Counted from the first letter of the stretch, positions 23,492 to 34,702 are shown. The stretch: 64,000 bases of DNA from Arenicola marina (GCA_964019135.1 OZ025250.1:53505357-53569356), one strand, 5' to 3'. The notes: generated by a model from the letters alone, not told the origin. Numbers and translations are program-made.

Positions 23492-24116
23492 GGGCCGAAA
23501 CTACAACGAGTGGTAAAACTGTTACTGTTATTTCCAGCTATAGTTCTATATTTAATGTTGGTTTAATATGAGGCGCTGAGCCTTTTCAGACCTCGTGGAA
23601 TTGCTCTTGGCTAACGGAGAAAATTTGCGCCTCCAGTTATGTCCTTATTTTAGTTCAAGGAAAGGACATTCAGACAACGCGATTCCTACTGAGGCTTTTA
23701 ACATAAACATGTACCCAAGGATGCTACCGTCTGACAACCGTCGAACATTAAGACACATTCATACGCCTTTCAAGGGCGTGTGCATGAATTCTTGAAAGGC
23801 GCCCCGCGGTACAATAAATGGTTAGATTCACCATAAACATACAACAATACGTGTAAAAGCATGAGGCATACGTCTCGTCTCGGATGATGGGGTTCATACC
23901 TTGCTAAAGATATAAAGTAACCCTATGGGCGCTGAATAGCCCATAAAGAATGGAAAGTTATGATATAGATGATGAAGCGACGAGAAAAATCGATTGCCTA
24001 TTTCTAATTTTGGTTGTTATAGAAACTGATTTAGAAGAAGGAGAGGCCGGGGGCACATAATTTGAAAAGTAGGATATACACAGATATACTCTAAGGGTCT
24101 GAAAGGGTAGCCGGAA

Positions 24117-24250
24117 GTTTCGGCCAGTGGACGTTTCGGCCTGGGACGTTCCGACCTGGGACGTTTCGGCCTGGGACGTTCCGACCTGGGACGTTTCGGC
24201 CTGGGACGTTCCGACCTGGGACGTTTCAGCCTGGGACGTTTCGGCCCGCG
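24117..24250. repeat. 15-bp minisatellite with 30-bp higher-order unit
   Basis: Eight or so 15-bp units alternate between GACGTTTCGGCCTGG and GACGTTCCGACCTGG forms, making a 30-bp higher-order unit. The matching patch in unit B (29,507-29,580) has only about four units. Confidence 0.85.
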
Positions 24251-24589
24251 ATAGTATTATTTATGTTCAAAAGGGCGTTAAGCCAATTCAGGTTATGTTT
24301 AATTGCTTATTGGCGTCTTAAGGTCGAAAGCGGGTGCGGGATAAAAAGAAAAGAAAAAAAGAACATGTCTTCACGTAAATAATTATCGTGTAAAAAACAC
24401 GAATCTACTTAAAAATGGCATACCAATTATATGTTATTTTACTAAAAAATAGTTATGGGCATTTTTCTCAAATTGGCTTTTACACGGCCGTCAATGGGAA
24501 AATGTTTTAAATGCGTTTTAATGAATGTATACATCAGATACATACACATTTGGAGGAGGAACTATTATTTGATGTGACAGATTGACATT

Positions 24590-24700
24590 ATAATAATAAT
24601 AATAATAATAATAATAAGTTTATTGTGCACTGTAGGCTCACAGCCTCAAAGTAAAAATATACGCAAGTAAACATCAAGTAAATAAGGTGACATTTTCAAA
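24590..24700. repeat. (TAA)n microsatellite with retro-like edge
   Basis: About nine TAA repeats run into AGTTTATTGTGCACTGTAGG, the arrangement expected of the reversed 3' end of a retroposon with a short-tandem tail. The same lies at 29,940-30,020 in unit B with fewer repeats. Confidence 0.6.
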
Positions 24701-25032
24701 AAGTTTTTCCCTTAATTTGAACGCATCGCGGAGAAATAGCAAGATGTTATATAGGGTGGGGGTATCTATTGACATAATCAAAAATATAAATTCCCAACGC
24801 AAGTTCTGCTTCTGATCTGTGACTTCAGGTAGGTAGTCAATCTGAAGTCAGATTGACATTGGCTGCCATTAGACCCTAAAAATCCATTAAACGAATTTGA
24901 CTTTAGTTCTGAAACAATCCGACAGGCGTCACCCGCTATTGACCTTAAGTCAGTTCGAATCACTCGAGCTGCTGAGGGGCGTGAGCCAAAGCCTCAGTGT
25001 GGGGCAGCCCCACATCTAAGGAGGGTTGTAGG

Positions 25033-25180
25033 ACGTTTCGGCCAGCGGACGTTTCGACCTAGAATGTTTCGGCTTAGGACGATTCGGCCTAGGACGATTC
25101 GGCCTAGGACGATTCGGCCTAGGACGATTCGGCCTAGGACGTTTCGGCCAGGTATTTTGGGGTGGGCGGACGTTTCGGCC
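25033..25180. repeat. 15-bp minisatellite, second patch of unit A
   Basis: Four tandem GACGATTCGGCCTAG units flanked by GACGTTTCGGCC forms. The matching patch in unit B (30,344-30,475) has three. Confidence 0.85.
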
Positions 25181-25816
25181 TGCTTCCTGCCCCATTTGCT
25201 TGGGTCCGTTCACATTTTGTCCGTAGATGGGTGCACCAGAGCGGTCCTCGGGGGTGGATGAAACGGTATGCCTGAAGTTTGAAATGGTGTCAGAGTACTA
25301 GGATAGATGGCATTTGCATCAGCATACCACAGATTGGGCAGACGTATCGCGAAGATCGGGAATGGTTACTGTTTGCAGTTCAAGGGGCGGAGGTCGGGGG
25401 GGGGAGGGGTGGGGGTGAAGTTTGACTTGGATGGAGGTTACAAGCTGGGACTACTGGTTTACTGGTGTAATGAAAACATCATCAATAAAAAAAACTGAAA
25501 CTTACATCAATTTGTAAGTAGAAATATATTTCTATATGAACAAAATGTTACAATGTAAAGCAAAATAGGCAATAGTACAATGGCGAGGCAAGTTTGATCA
25601 CATAAAACGTTACAGGAAAAGAGACAGGAAGAGAAAAGACAGTGGGATTTAAAGGCTTACTCCAGGCAGATTATTGGTATCTGAAACGATAAGTAGATGA
25701 AACAAATGTAGATACGACGTCAATAATATAGTCTGAAAGTTTTCAGTCGGACGCTCGTGGCTATTGAGGAATAAATGTGCAATACCTTTCGATTGAGGTC
25801 ACGACGAGACTCCTAT

Positions 25817-27544
25817 TCACACCCTTAAAGGCGTGGCAGGGTCATGCCCGCCAGGATGAGGGTGCCGCTGAGCCACAGACCCCCAGCAGCCACAGACCCC
25901 CAGCAGCAGGCGGTCCAAGATGGCCGCCACCTTCGTCCAGTCGTCGCAGGCCCCCTGGCTGGCCCACCTGGTCCCCAGGCTGTCGGCGATGGCACTCACA
26001 CCCAGCACGCCCTCCCGTAGCAGCAGTCCCCCCAGACGGCTGTCGGGGGTAACACTCGGGGGCTGACAGCAGGGCGGGACCACGTGACTGCCTCCTTGTG
26101 CCGCCTCTGGAGATAGGACCGGCGCGTTATCTGTGGTGTCGACGCCACGGTATCTTACCTGCGCACCGCGCCACCTCTCGGGTGTACCACTCACTCCCGG
26201 GATGACGTCAGCCGTAGAGTGCGCGTCAGTTGATCCGCAATGACCCATCTCTTGTCCAGTATTGTCCATCTCATCCTGAGCCACAGAGGATGTCTCGTTC
26301 AATTCCTCCACTTCTGCGCAGAGTAAAACCGATTCATCCATCTCACACTGTGGCACCGAACTCTCATTCATTTCCTCCAACTGCGCGTCCGAAATGGACG
26401 ACCCAGCCCTTCCTTTCGGTGGCTCGCCCATGCGCAGCAGTGTCCCCAGCCGGTGGAGAAAGAGCCGCCGTATCCATGGCGACATGACGTGGGTGGCCGG
26501 GGAGCGCTTGCTGATGTGGATGACGCCCACCGTGGCCATAATGGCGACGAAGATGAGGATGAGGATGAAGAGGATGTAGACGCTGAGGAGGGGGACCCCG
26601 AGGACAGAGGGCGGGGTGATGGCCGAAACTAACAGGAGGAAGATGCACAAACCGCCGAAGATCAACAGCAATATGGAGATCTTCTCGCCTGACTCGACGG
26701 GCAACAGGAACGTGAAGACGGTCGAGAATGAAATGACGAGACAACGCGAGATGACGGTAACCACGTAGAATAAGGGCCGCCTCCGCAAGGTCATGTTGTA
26801 GACCGCATTCTCGAATCTCTGCGTGCAGCAGGGATAAAAAATAAAAACCTTTCTAGCTCTGGTCTCCGTTAGATCCCATTCCATGTTTGGGTAGTAATCT
26901 TCTAGAACGAGAGTCAAGTTAGTTTCATCGCCCCCTGGCGGAAGATTGGCTGGCATTATTCGTACGGTGTCGCCGTCATGTAACCAACACCAGATCTCAA
27001 AGTGACACATTTGCTGGTCAAAGGGAAACATACGGACATCAATAGCACACGGAACTGTGGTCGTCAGGGGAAATTCCCAGGTCACGTGACCGTCATAGGC
27101 GACCTTGACCTTGGGGGCGCTCTCTATCCGCGGGGACATATCCCCCTCGACGGCCTGCGCGATGACGAGATCCGGAAGCCAGAGTTGGGAGGGCAGGGCG
27201 TGGATCTTCCGGATCCCGCCGTAGTCCTCCGGCCGCCAGCGTACCGTGCAGTCATTCCAGGCCTCCTCCTGCCACAGATCCAGCGTCAGCATCTGCTCCA
27301 CGACGTCAAGTTTCCGGATCTGGGTCAGCCATGTCTGGAGCTCCACGTGCAGGACGTCGCTCCGGTTACACGCGGGACGGGTCAGGTATCTCGAGGGCCA
27401 AAGCAAATCGCGGTGAAGTCTCGTTAGGTGCGAGACCGACTGGGCGTGGCGGCTTGGCACGCTGGCCAGCAACATGATGAAGGTGATGGTTGTAACAGCC
27501 AGACGACGGAGTCCCCAAGTCCCCGCCTTATGTACGTGAGCCAT
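25817..27544 (-). CDS. Intronless Cys-loop (nicotinic-like) channel subunit, copy A
   Basis: 575 residues from the ATG at 27,544, chosen because a signal peptide follows at once (TITFIMLLASVPSRHAQS) and unit B keeps it. Ligand-domain marks: WLPD (loop A), Cys-loop C-13-C around RMFPFDQQ, YPCC vicinal pair of an alpha-type subunit (loop C; the later loop-C Tyr is Phe). M1 follows LRRRP; M2 starts at GEK (about residue 286), M3 precedes HISKRSP, then a long acidic intracellular loop and an amphipathic DDWTKVAAILDRLLL. The gate position 9' is Gly (see findings). After LDRLLL a 17-bp tandem duplication is met and the M4-like helix (LWLSGTLILAGM) is in another frame, so the annotated C-terminus may lack M4. 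The lack of introns suggests a retrogene origin (inference). Ligand unknown. Confidence 0.85.
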   Translation of the reverse strand: MAHVHKAGTWGLRRLAVTTITFIMLLASVPSRHAQSVSHLTRLHRDLLWPSRYLTRPACNRSDVLHVELQTWLTQIRKLDVVEQMLTLDLWQEEAWNDCTVRWRPEDYGGIRKIHALPSQLWLPDLVIAQAVEGDMSPRIESAPKVKVAYDGHVTWEFPLTTTVPCAIDVRMFPFDQQMCHFEIWCWLHDGDTVRIMPANLPPGGDETNLTLVLEDYYPNMEWDLTETRARKVFIFYPCCTQRFENAVYNMTLRRRPLFYVVTVISRCLVISFSTVFTFLLPVESGEKISILLLIFGGLCIFLLLVSAITPPSVLGVPLLSVYILFILILIFVAIMATVGVIHISKRSPATHVMSPWIRRLFLHRLGTLLRMGEPPKGRAGSSISDAQLEEMNESSVPQCEMDESVLLCAEVEELNETSSVAQDEMDNTGQEMGHCGSTDAHSTADVIPGVSGTPERWRGAQVRYRGVDTTDNAPVLSPEAAQGGSHVVPPCCQPPSVTPDSRLGGLLLREGVLGVSAIADSLGTRWASQGACDDWTKVAAILDRLLLGVCGCWGSVAQRHPHPGGHDPATPLRV

Positions 27545-28654
27545 GAGGACACCACGTGCTTTAGATCGGACACAACCGCTACAGTTAAATAAAAGTGGCG
27601 GAGGCATATTGCCCAGGACAGTTCCAGGCATAGTAAACAGGGCGCATTGCTGACCCGTGGCGTATGGTTGAATTAATTGTAGGACAATTACATATAAACG
27701 TTTGTAATTTGCCGCTTGCATCCGTGATGTGGTATCGTCTCGTAGCAGCCATTATCTGGGTTGGGGGTGTGTTGGGTCTGTGTGGCGTGTTTGTTTGTGT
27801 TGCGTGGGATCGTTGGGGATAATGTCAACGCTAGTGGTGGTGAGAAGGAGGGAGGGAGGTTAGGCATATGATGAGAGAACTGCCATCATATCGTATCTAC
27901 TAACAAGCGAGCCGAGGGGCGCGGCGTGTTCATAAGCCCGCCGAGCTGAGGGACCAATGATTTGACCATGTACCCAGCAAACTGGCACTCAGCTCGGTCA
28001 TGACTGACGAGGGGATGAAAAGGCATCGCCTGCAGTTGTGGCGTGCGGGCCGGCGGGCTGGCGGGCGGGAGGGAAAAAACTAGGTTATTACTTATGCTCG
28101 GTCCCCTGGCTTGAACTTTAGATTGAGAATGATAGCGCGGTTTTGCGGTCAAGACGTGTGCCTTTGAATTAGGTCAGCGGCTTGAGAAAAATGGTATTAC
28201 TAATGCTGTTGACAACCTAGTGTGGACTGGACTAGTGTGGATGATTGGTTCGCCTCTTGCTATCCCGCTGCATGACGTTTTTTGTCAAATTGTTTTCCAT
28301 TTTGTTTCGGGATTTCTGCCTGGAGCTGTGTCTTATGGTGACAGCACCCTGGCCACTGGGTAGTCATGGCGTTGGCCTTGGGTTGTCCACATCTTCGAAT
28401 CGGGATCCGTGGGACATATCGGAAATTGATGGGTCAAATCTCGTTTCGTGGGGTCGAATTTGGAATGGTCCAGTCAGGATCAAAAGGGTCTAATCGGGAT
28501 CTGAAGGGTGAAATGGGCATCCGACGGGTCAATCTGTAAGCAAGGGGCAAAATGTGCATCCGACGGGTGAGATCTGTATCAGACGGCTCCAATCGGGTTC
28601 CGAGATGGGGGCGTGCGACGTTCACCCCAGCTGGCCTCAATGACCTCAGCTCAA
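27545..28654. other. Gap between tandem units, no gene seen
   Basis: The first 300 bp match the region after unit B (about 33,230-33,480). Positions 28,090-28,205 are an inverted partner of 1-110. Positions 28,430-28,610 hold a degenerate GGGTC-rich tandem repeat (GGGTCTAATCGGGATCTGAA type, about 25-30 bp units). Confidence 0.6.
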
Positions 28655-31191
28655 ATAGGCGCTAAGCCAATTCCGGCTTTAATCGCTTATATGCTAAATT
28701 GCTAAATTGCTAAAAAGCAAGTCCGTTTCGGCCTGGGATGTTTCAGCCAGATATTTTGGGGAGGGCGGACGTTTCGGCCAACTATAATATTACACAACTT
28801 ATACCATGGAGTCACACGTTTTATCGGGTATAAAACTATAATCACATTTCATATCATGTTATATACACAGTAAGTTTTTTTTAGGCCGACACGTCCGCTG
28901 GCTGAAACTACAACGAGTAGTAAAACTGTTAGTTATTTCCAGCTATAGTTCTATATTTAATGTTGGTTTAATATGAGGCGCTGAGCCAATTCAGACCTCA
29001 TTGAATTGCCGTTGGCTAACGGAGAACATTTGCGCCTCCAGTTATGTCCTTATTTTACTTCAAGAAAAGGACATTCAGACAACGCGATTCCTACTGAGGC
29101 TTTCATGTACCCAAGGATGCTACCGTCTGACAAACCGTCGAACATTAAGACACATTCATACGCCTTTCAAGGGCGTATGCATGAATTCTTGAAAGGCGAC
29201 CCGGAGAACAATAAATTGTTAAACTCACCATAAACATAAAACAATACGTGTAAAAGCATGAGGCATACGTCTCGTCTCCGATGATGGGGTTCATACCTTG
29301 CTAAAGATACAAAGTACTCCTATGGGCGCTGAATAGCCCATAAATAATGGAAAGTCATTTATAGATGATGAAGCGACGACAAAAAATTGATTGCTTATTT
29401 CTAATTTTGGTTGTTATAGAAACTGATTTAGAAGAGAGGCCGGGGCACATAATTTGAAAAGTAGGAGCACAGATATACTCTAAGGGTCTGCAAGGGTGGA
29501 CGGAAGTTTCGGCCAGTGGACGTTTCGGCCTGGGACGTTTCGGCCTAGGACCATTCGGCCTAGGACGTTTCGGCCCGCGATATTGTTATTTATGTTCAAA
29601 AGGGCGTTAAGCAAATTCAGGTTATGTTGAATTGCTTATAGGCGTGTTAAGGTTGAGAGCGGGTGGGGGATAAAAAAACAGTTCAACAAAATTTTTTGTT
29701 CTCTAAATAATTAACGTGTAAAAAACACGAATCTACTTTAAAATGTCACACAAATTATGCTTTATTTTACTTAGTTATGGGCATTTTTCTCCAATTGGCT
29801 TTTACTTGGCGGTCATTGGGAAAATGCTTTAAATGCGTTTTTTGCTCAATATTTTGAAGCTATTTTGTGTATTTGCTTGTATTACATCAAATACATACAC
29901 ATTTTGGGGAGGAATTATTATTTGATGTGAAAAATTGACATAATAATAATAATAATAATAAGTTTATTGTGCACTGTAGGCTAACAGCCTCAAAGTAAAA
30001 ATATACGCAAGTAAACATCAAGTAAATAAGGTAACACTTTCAAACAGTTTTTCCCTTAATTTGAACGCATCGCGGAGAAATAGCACGATGTTATATATAT
30101 AAAAATATAAATTCCCAACGCAAGTTCTGCTACTGATCTGTGACTTCAGGTAGGTAGTCAATCTGAAGTCAGATTGACATTGGCTGCCATTAGAACCTAA
30201 AAATCCATTAAACGAATTTGACTTTAGTTCTGAAACAATCCACCCACTATTGACCTTAAGTCAGTTCGAATCACTCGAGCTGCTGAGGGGAGTGAGCCAA
30301 AGCCTCAGTGTGGGGCAGCCCCACATCTAGGGAGGGTTGTAGGACGTTTCGGCCAGCGGACGTTTCGACCTAGGATGTTTCGGCTTAGGACGATTCGGCC
30401 TAGGACGATTCGGCCTAGGACGATTCGGCCTAGGACGTTTCGGCCAGGTATTTTGGGGTGGGCAGACGTTTCGGCCTGCTTCCTGCCCAATTTGCTTGGG
30501 TCCGTTCACATTTTGTCCGTAGATGGGTGCACCAGAGCGGTCCTCGGGGGTGGATGAAACGGTATGCCTGAAGTTTGAAATGGTGTCAGAGTACTAGGAT
30601 AGATGGCATTTGCATCAGCATACCACAGATTGGGCAGACGTATCGCGAAGATTGGGAATGGTTACTGTTTGCAGCTCAAGGGGCGGAGGTCGGCGGGGTG
30701 GGGGGGGGGGGGGTGAAGTTTGATTTGGATGGAGGTTACAAACTGGGATCACTGGTTTACTTGTGCAATGAAAACATCATCAATAAAAAAAACTGAAACT
30801 TACATCAATTTGTAAGTAGAAATATATTTCTATATGAACAAAATGTTACAATGTAAAACAAAATATGCAATAGTACAATGGCGAGGCTAGTTTGATAACA
30901 TAAAACGCTACACGAAAAGAGACAGGAAGAGAAAAGACAGTTGGACTTAAAGGCTTACTCCAGGCAGATTATTGGTATCTGAAACGATAAGTAGATGAAA
31001 CAAATGTAGATACGACGTCAATAATATAGTCTGAAAGTTTTCAGTCGGACGCGCGTGGCTATTGAGGAATAAATGTGCAATACCTTTCGATTGAGGTCAC
31101 GACGAGACTCCTATTCACACCCTTAAGGGCGTGGCAGGCCCCTGGCTGGCCCACCTGGCCCACCTGGTCCCCAGGCTGTCGGCGATGGCAC

Positions 31192-32742
31192 TCACCCCAG
31201 CACGCCCTCCCGTAGCAGCAGTCCCCCCAGACGGCTGTCGGGGGTAACACTCGGGGGCTGACAGCAGGGCGGGACCACGTGACTGCCTCCTTGTGCCGCC
31301 TCTGGGGATAGGACCGGCGCGTTATCTGTGGTGTCGACGCCACAGTATCTTACCTGCGCACCGCGCCACCTCTCGGGCGTACCACTCATACCCGGGATGA
31401 CGTCAGCCGTAGAGTGCGCGTCAGTTGATCCGCAATGACCGATCTCTTGTCCAGTATTGTCATCCATCTCATCCTGAGCCACAGAGGATGTCTCGTTCAA
31501 TACCTCCACTTCTGCGCAGGGTAAAACCGATTCATCCATCTCACACTGTGGCACCGAACTCTCATTCATTTCCTCCAACTGCGCGTCCGGAATGGACGAC
31601 CCAGCCCTTCCTTTCGGTGACTCGCCCATGCGCAGCAGTGTCCCCAGCCGGTGGAGAAAGAGTCGCCGTATCCATGGCGACATGACGTGGGTGGCCGGGG
31701 AGCGCTTGCTGATGTGGATGACGCCCACCGTCGCCATAATGGCGACGAAGATGAGGATGAGGATGAAGAGGATGTAGACGCTGAGGAGGGGGACCCCGAG
31801 GACAGAGGGCGGGGTGATGGCCGAAACTAACAGAAGGAAGATGCACAAACCGCCGAAGATCAACAGCAACATGGAGATCTTCTCGCCTGACTCGACGAGC
31901 AACAGGAACGTGGAGACGGTCGAGAATTAAATGACGAGACAATGCGAGATGATGGTCACCACGTAGAATAAGGACCGCCTCCGCAAGGTCATGTTGTAGA
32001 CCGCATTCTCGTATCTCTCCGCACAGCAGGGATAATACATGATATGCTTTCTAGCTCTGGTCGAAGTTAGATCCCCATCCATGTTTGGGCAGTAATCGTC
32101 TAGAACGAGGGTCAAGTTAGTTTCATCGTCCCCTGGCGGAAGATCTAGCGGTATTATTCGTACGGTTTCGCCGTCATGTGACCAAGACATGATCCCAAAC
32201 TGACACATTTGCTCGTCGAAGGGAAACAGACGGACATAAATAGAACACACACATGTGGTCGTCAGGGGAAATTCCCAGGTCACGTGACCGTCATAGGCGA
32301 CCTTGACCTTGGGAGCGCCCTCTATCCGCGGGGACATATGCCCCTCGACGGCCTGCGCGATAACGAGATCCGGAAGCCAAAGTTGGGAGGGCAGGGTGTT
32401 GATTGTCCGGATCCCGCCGTAGTCCTCTGGCCGCCAGTGCACCGTGCAGTCATTCCAGGCCTCCTCTAGCCATAGATCCAGCGTCAGCATCTGCTCCACG
32501 ACGTCAAGTTTTCGAATCTGGGTCAGCCATGTCTGGAACTCCACGTGCAGGATGTCGCTCCGGTTACACGCGGGACGGGTCAGGTCTCTCGAGGCCCAGA
32601 GCAAATTGCGGTGCAGTCTCGTTAGGTGCGAGACCGAGTGGGCATGGCGGCTTAGCACTCTGGCCAGCAACATGATGAAGGTGATGGTTGTAACAGCCAG
32701 ACGACGGAGTCCCCAAGTGTCCGTCTTATGTACGTGAGCCAT
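31192..32742 (-). pseudogene. Cys-loop channel subunit, copy B (nonsense in M1, M4 lost)
   Basis: Closely related to copy A, with the same start context (ATG at 32,742), signal peptide, Cys-loop, YPCC pair and the same odd M2. A TCA-to-TAA change at 31,927-31,929 stops translation inside M1; the frame is otherwise continuous from the start to M3 and the long loop. A deletion relative to copy A removes the DDWTK/M4 part and the frame closes at 31,192. A truncated ligand-binding domain ending in M1 could in theory be made, but a pseudogene is more likely. Confidence 0.85.
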
Positions 32743-32848
32743 GAGGACGCGACGTTCTTTAGATCGGCCACAACCGCTACAGTTAAATAAAAGTGGCGGA
32801 TGCATATTGCCCAGGACAGTTCCAGTCATAATAAACAGTGCGCATTGC

Positions 32849-33225
32849 ACTCTCTGCCTTCGACTCACCCCTCTAGGGCTCCATTATATATCTGTTTTCG
32901 CCTACGTTCTCAATGCATTTTCACACTCGCTCGCCAGGGCGGCGCTGCGCAAATCGATAGGAAAACTGCGTCGCGCATTTCTACAAATTAGTACTGGGAC
33001 CCAGCCAAAGCCTAATAAAACATGAAACATGAAGTATTTAAAAAGGGAACAAGATGTTTTTGCTGTATTAAATATACAAATCTCGTAAGTTTTATGTCTT
33101 ATTGTTGAAAATTATAATGCTGCAAGGAATTACAGCTGATTTTACCGTTTTTCAAGAATATGCCCCCGGCCGACAGCAGCGGTAAAAGCTAGCTTGCGTA
33201 GCGCCACCGTGCCGGGAGCTTGGGT
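32849..33225. mobile_element. 377-bp insertion with 7-bp target duplication
   Basis: Unit A reads straight through GCGCATTGCTGACC, whereas unit B has GCATTGC at 32,842-32,848, then 377 bp, then GCATTGC again at 33,226-33,232. No terminal inverted repeats. An AATAAAACATGAAACATGAA stretch lies inside. Family not recognised. Confidence 0.75.
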
Positions 33226-33309
33226 GCATTGCTGACCCGTGGCGTATGGTTGAATTAATTGGAGGAGTACCACACAATTTCATGTAATCGTTTGTTATTT
33301 GCCGCTTGC

Positions 33310-34010
33310 ATCCGGGAGATGGTCTCGTCACGTAGCAGCCATTATGGGGGCTTCCACATGTGTGTTGGGGCTGTGTGGCACGGGATCGTTGAGGATAATG
33401 GCAGCGCTAGACCCGGTGAGAATGTTGGGGGTCGGGAGTGGGTTGGGGGTAGGCCTATGATCAAAGCACTGCTATCCTATCATGCATAGGACCAGTAGAT
33501 GTGAGGAATATTATTTGAGAGCGACGCACTTAGAAAGCTTTAGGCCGTGCAGATGGTCTGTAGAATCCACCCACGTAACTCATATTCCACAAATGAGACG
33601 TGGCATTAAATAGCACATGACTCTAGTCATTGCTGTACGTCACTTTGGTCAGTGGCGACCGTTACGTGAGTCACGTAGCAGCCAATGTGGGGGCTGCCAC
33701 ATGTGTGTTGGGGCTGTGTTGCAGGGACCGTTCGAAATAATTTCAGTGCTGGCGGCGGTGCGAATGTGTGTGTTGGGGTGGGTGGGGGGGGGGGGTGTGG
33801 CTCTATGATCAAAGCACTGCTATCCTATTATGCATAGGACCAGTAAATGTGAGGAACATTATTTGAGAGCGGCGCATAGCTTTAGGCCGTGCGGATGTTC
33901 TGTAGAAGGAACCCAAGTAAGTCGTATCCTGAGATGTAATCCGTGGTATTAAATAGCAGATATCATGATTCTAGTCATTGCTGTACGTTACTTGAGTCAC
34001 TGTTGTACGT
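33310..34010. repeat. Two tandem copies of an about 345-bp sequence
   Basis: The order CACGTAGCAGCCA, CACATGTGTGTTGGGGCTGTG, ATGATCAAAGCACTGCTATC, TTTAGGCCGTGC and TAGTCATTGCTGTACGT appears at 33,315-33,645 and again at 33,675-34,000. A decayed copy of the start lies at 27,735-27,890 after unit A. Confidence 0.75.
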
Positions 34011-34211
34011 TATTCTAGTCCTTATTATTGTGGAGTTGTGAATCATAATGTGTCTTCACGTAAACGCGACTCTTTTCTCTTCTCTTTTCAGTTGCCGTGA
34101 GACGCCATCATGTTTGCTGTCCATTTGCGTGATAAATCAAAGGAAAACGATGAGCCTGACTCTTATGCATGGCCCTTGCGACCTCAACCCTAACTGGGGT
34201 GTAAGAGTCGT

Positions 34212-34480
34212 GCTATACAGATGGTCAAAAAAGTAGCATTGCATCACCCAGCTCCCTTCGATTAATTATGGTCGATTATGACGACGAACTTACCTCTCCA
34301 AATCGCCTCGACCTTCTTCTTTAGACATTACACGGACCATAGGATGCATTCATTGTAAAGTTTGCTGTCTATTTCTTGCGCGTCAATGATATTTTCGTCG
34401 GTTGTTAACCGTCATAATCGACAATCATTCATCGAAGGGAGCTGGGTAATGCAATTCTACTCTTTTGACCATCTGTATTA
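34212..34480. repeat. Foldback element, about 80-bp arms
   Basis: Positions 34,212-34,289 and 34,398-34,480 are diverged reverse complements sharing TACAGATGGTCAAAA, CACCCAGCTCCCTTCGAT/TACCCAGCTCCCTTCGAT and GTCGATTATGACG, with an about 110-bp loop. A MITE-like foldback without a clear target duplication. Confidence 0.7.
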
Positions 34481-34499
34481 CTTGAACCTTCTGCCCGTC

Positions 34500-34690
34500 A
34501 GCTTGATGTCAGCAGGGTCAAGTTTATTGGGGTACGATCAACCCTGAAAGCCCAGCAAAGAGTCATCCGATTTCTCTGGACTAGACCCCAGTGGCACTGG
34601 ACCACAGTTGCAGGTCGATGACATGTTATACAGGTGCCAATATTAAATGTATTTACAGACGCAATAGAATGCATAAATAACATGTTTAAA
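34500..34690 (+). mobile_element. Possible LINE fragment
   Basis: A broken translation reads TLKAQQRVIRFL and, in another frame, VPILNVFTDAIE...MFKFHEDF, which resembles the region after the RT domain in many LINEs. Short and weak. Confidence 0.3.
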
Positions 34691-34702
34691 TTTCACGAAG
34701 AT

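Larger units (their letters stand above)
23240..27720. repeat. Tandem duplication, unit A
   Basis: Collinear, in direct orientation, with 28,655-33,300 (unit B). Both contain the GACGTTTCGGCC foldback, two minisatellite patches, a (TAA)n microsatellite with adjoining retro-like sequence, and an intronless Cys-loop gene on the minus strand. Units differ by substitutions, array lengths and indels, so the duplication is not recent. Confidence 0.9.
28655..33300. repeat. Tandem duplication, unit B
   Basis: Direct-repeat partner of 23,240-27,720. It has shorter minisatellite patches, a deletion over the channel gene's C-terminal coding part, and a 377-bp insertion at 32,849-33,225. Confidence 0.9.

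Noticed and set aside
24117-24321. Open frame with DVSAWDVPTW repeats
   Set aside because: Product of the 15-bp minisatellite; other frames and unit B give similar meaningless repeats.
32800-33025. Open frame read as a receptor C-terminus (YVLNAFSHSLARAALRK)
   Set aside because: Resemblance to a seven-transmembrane protein tail is superficial; it lies within the 377-bp insertion.
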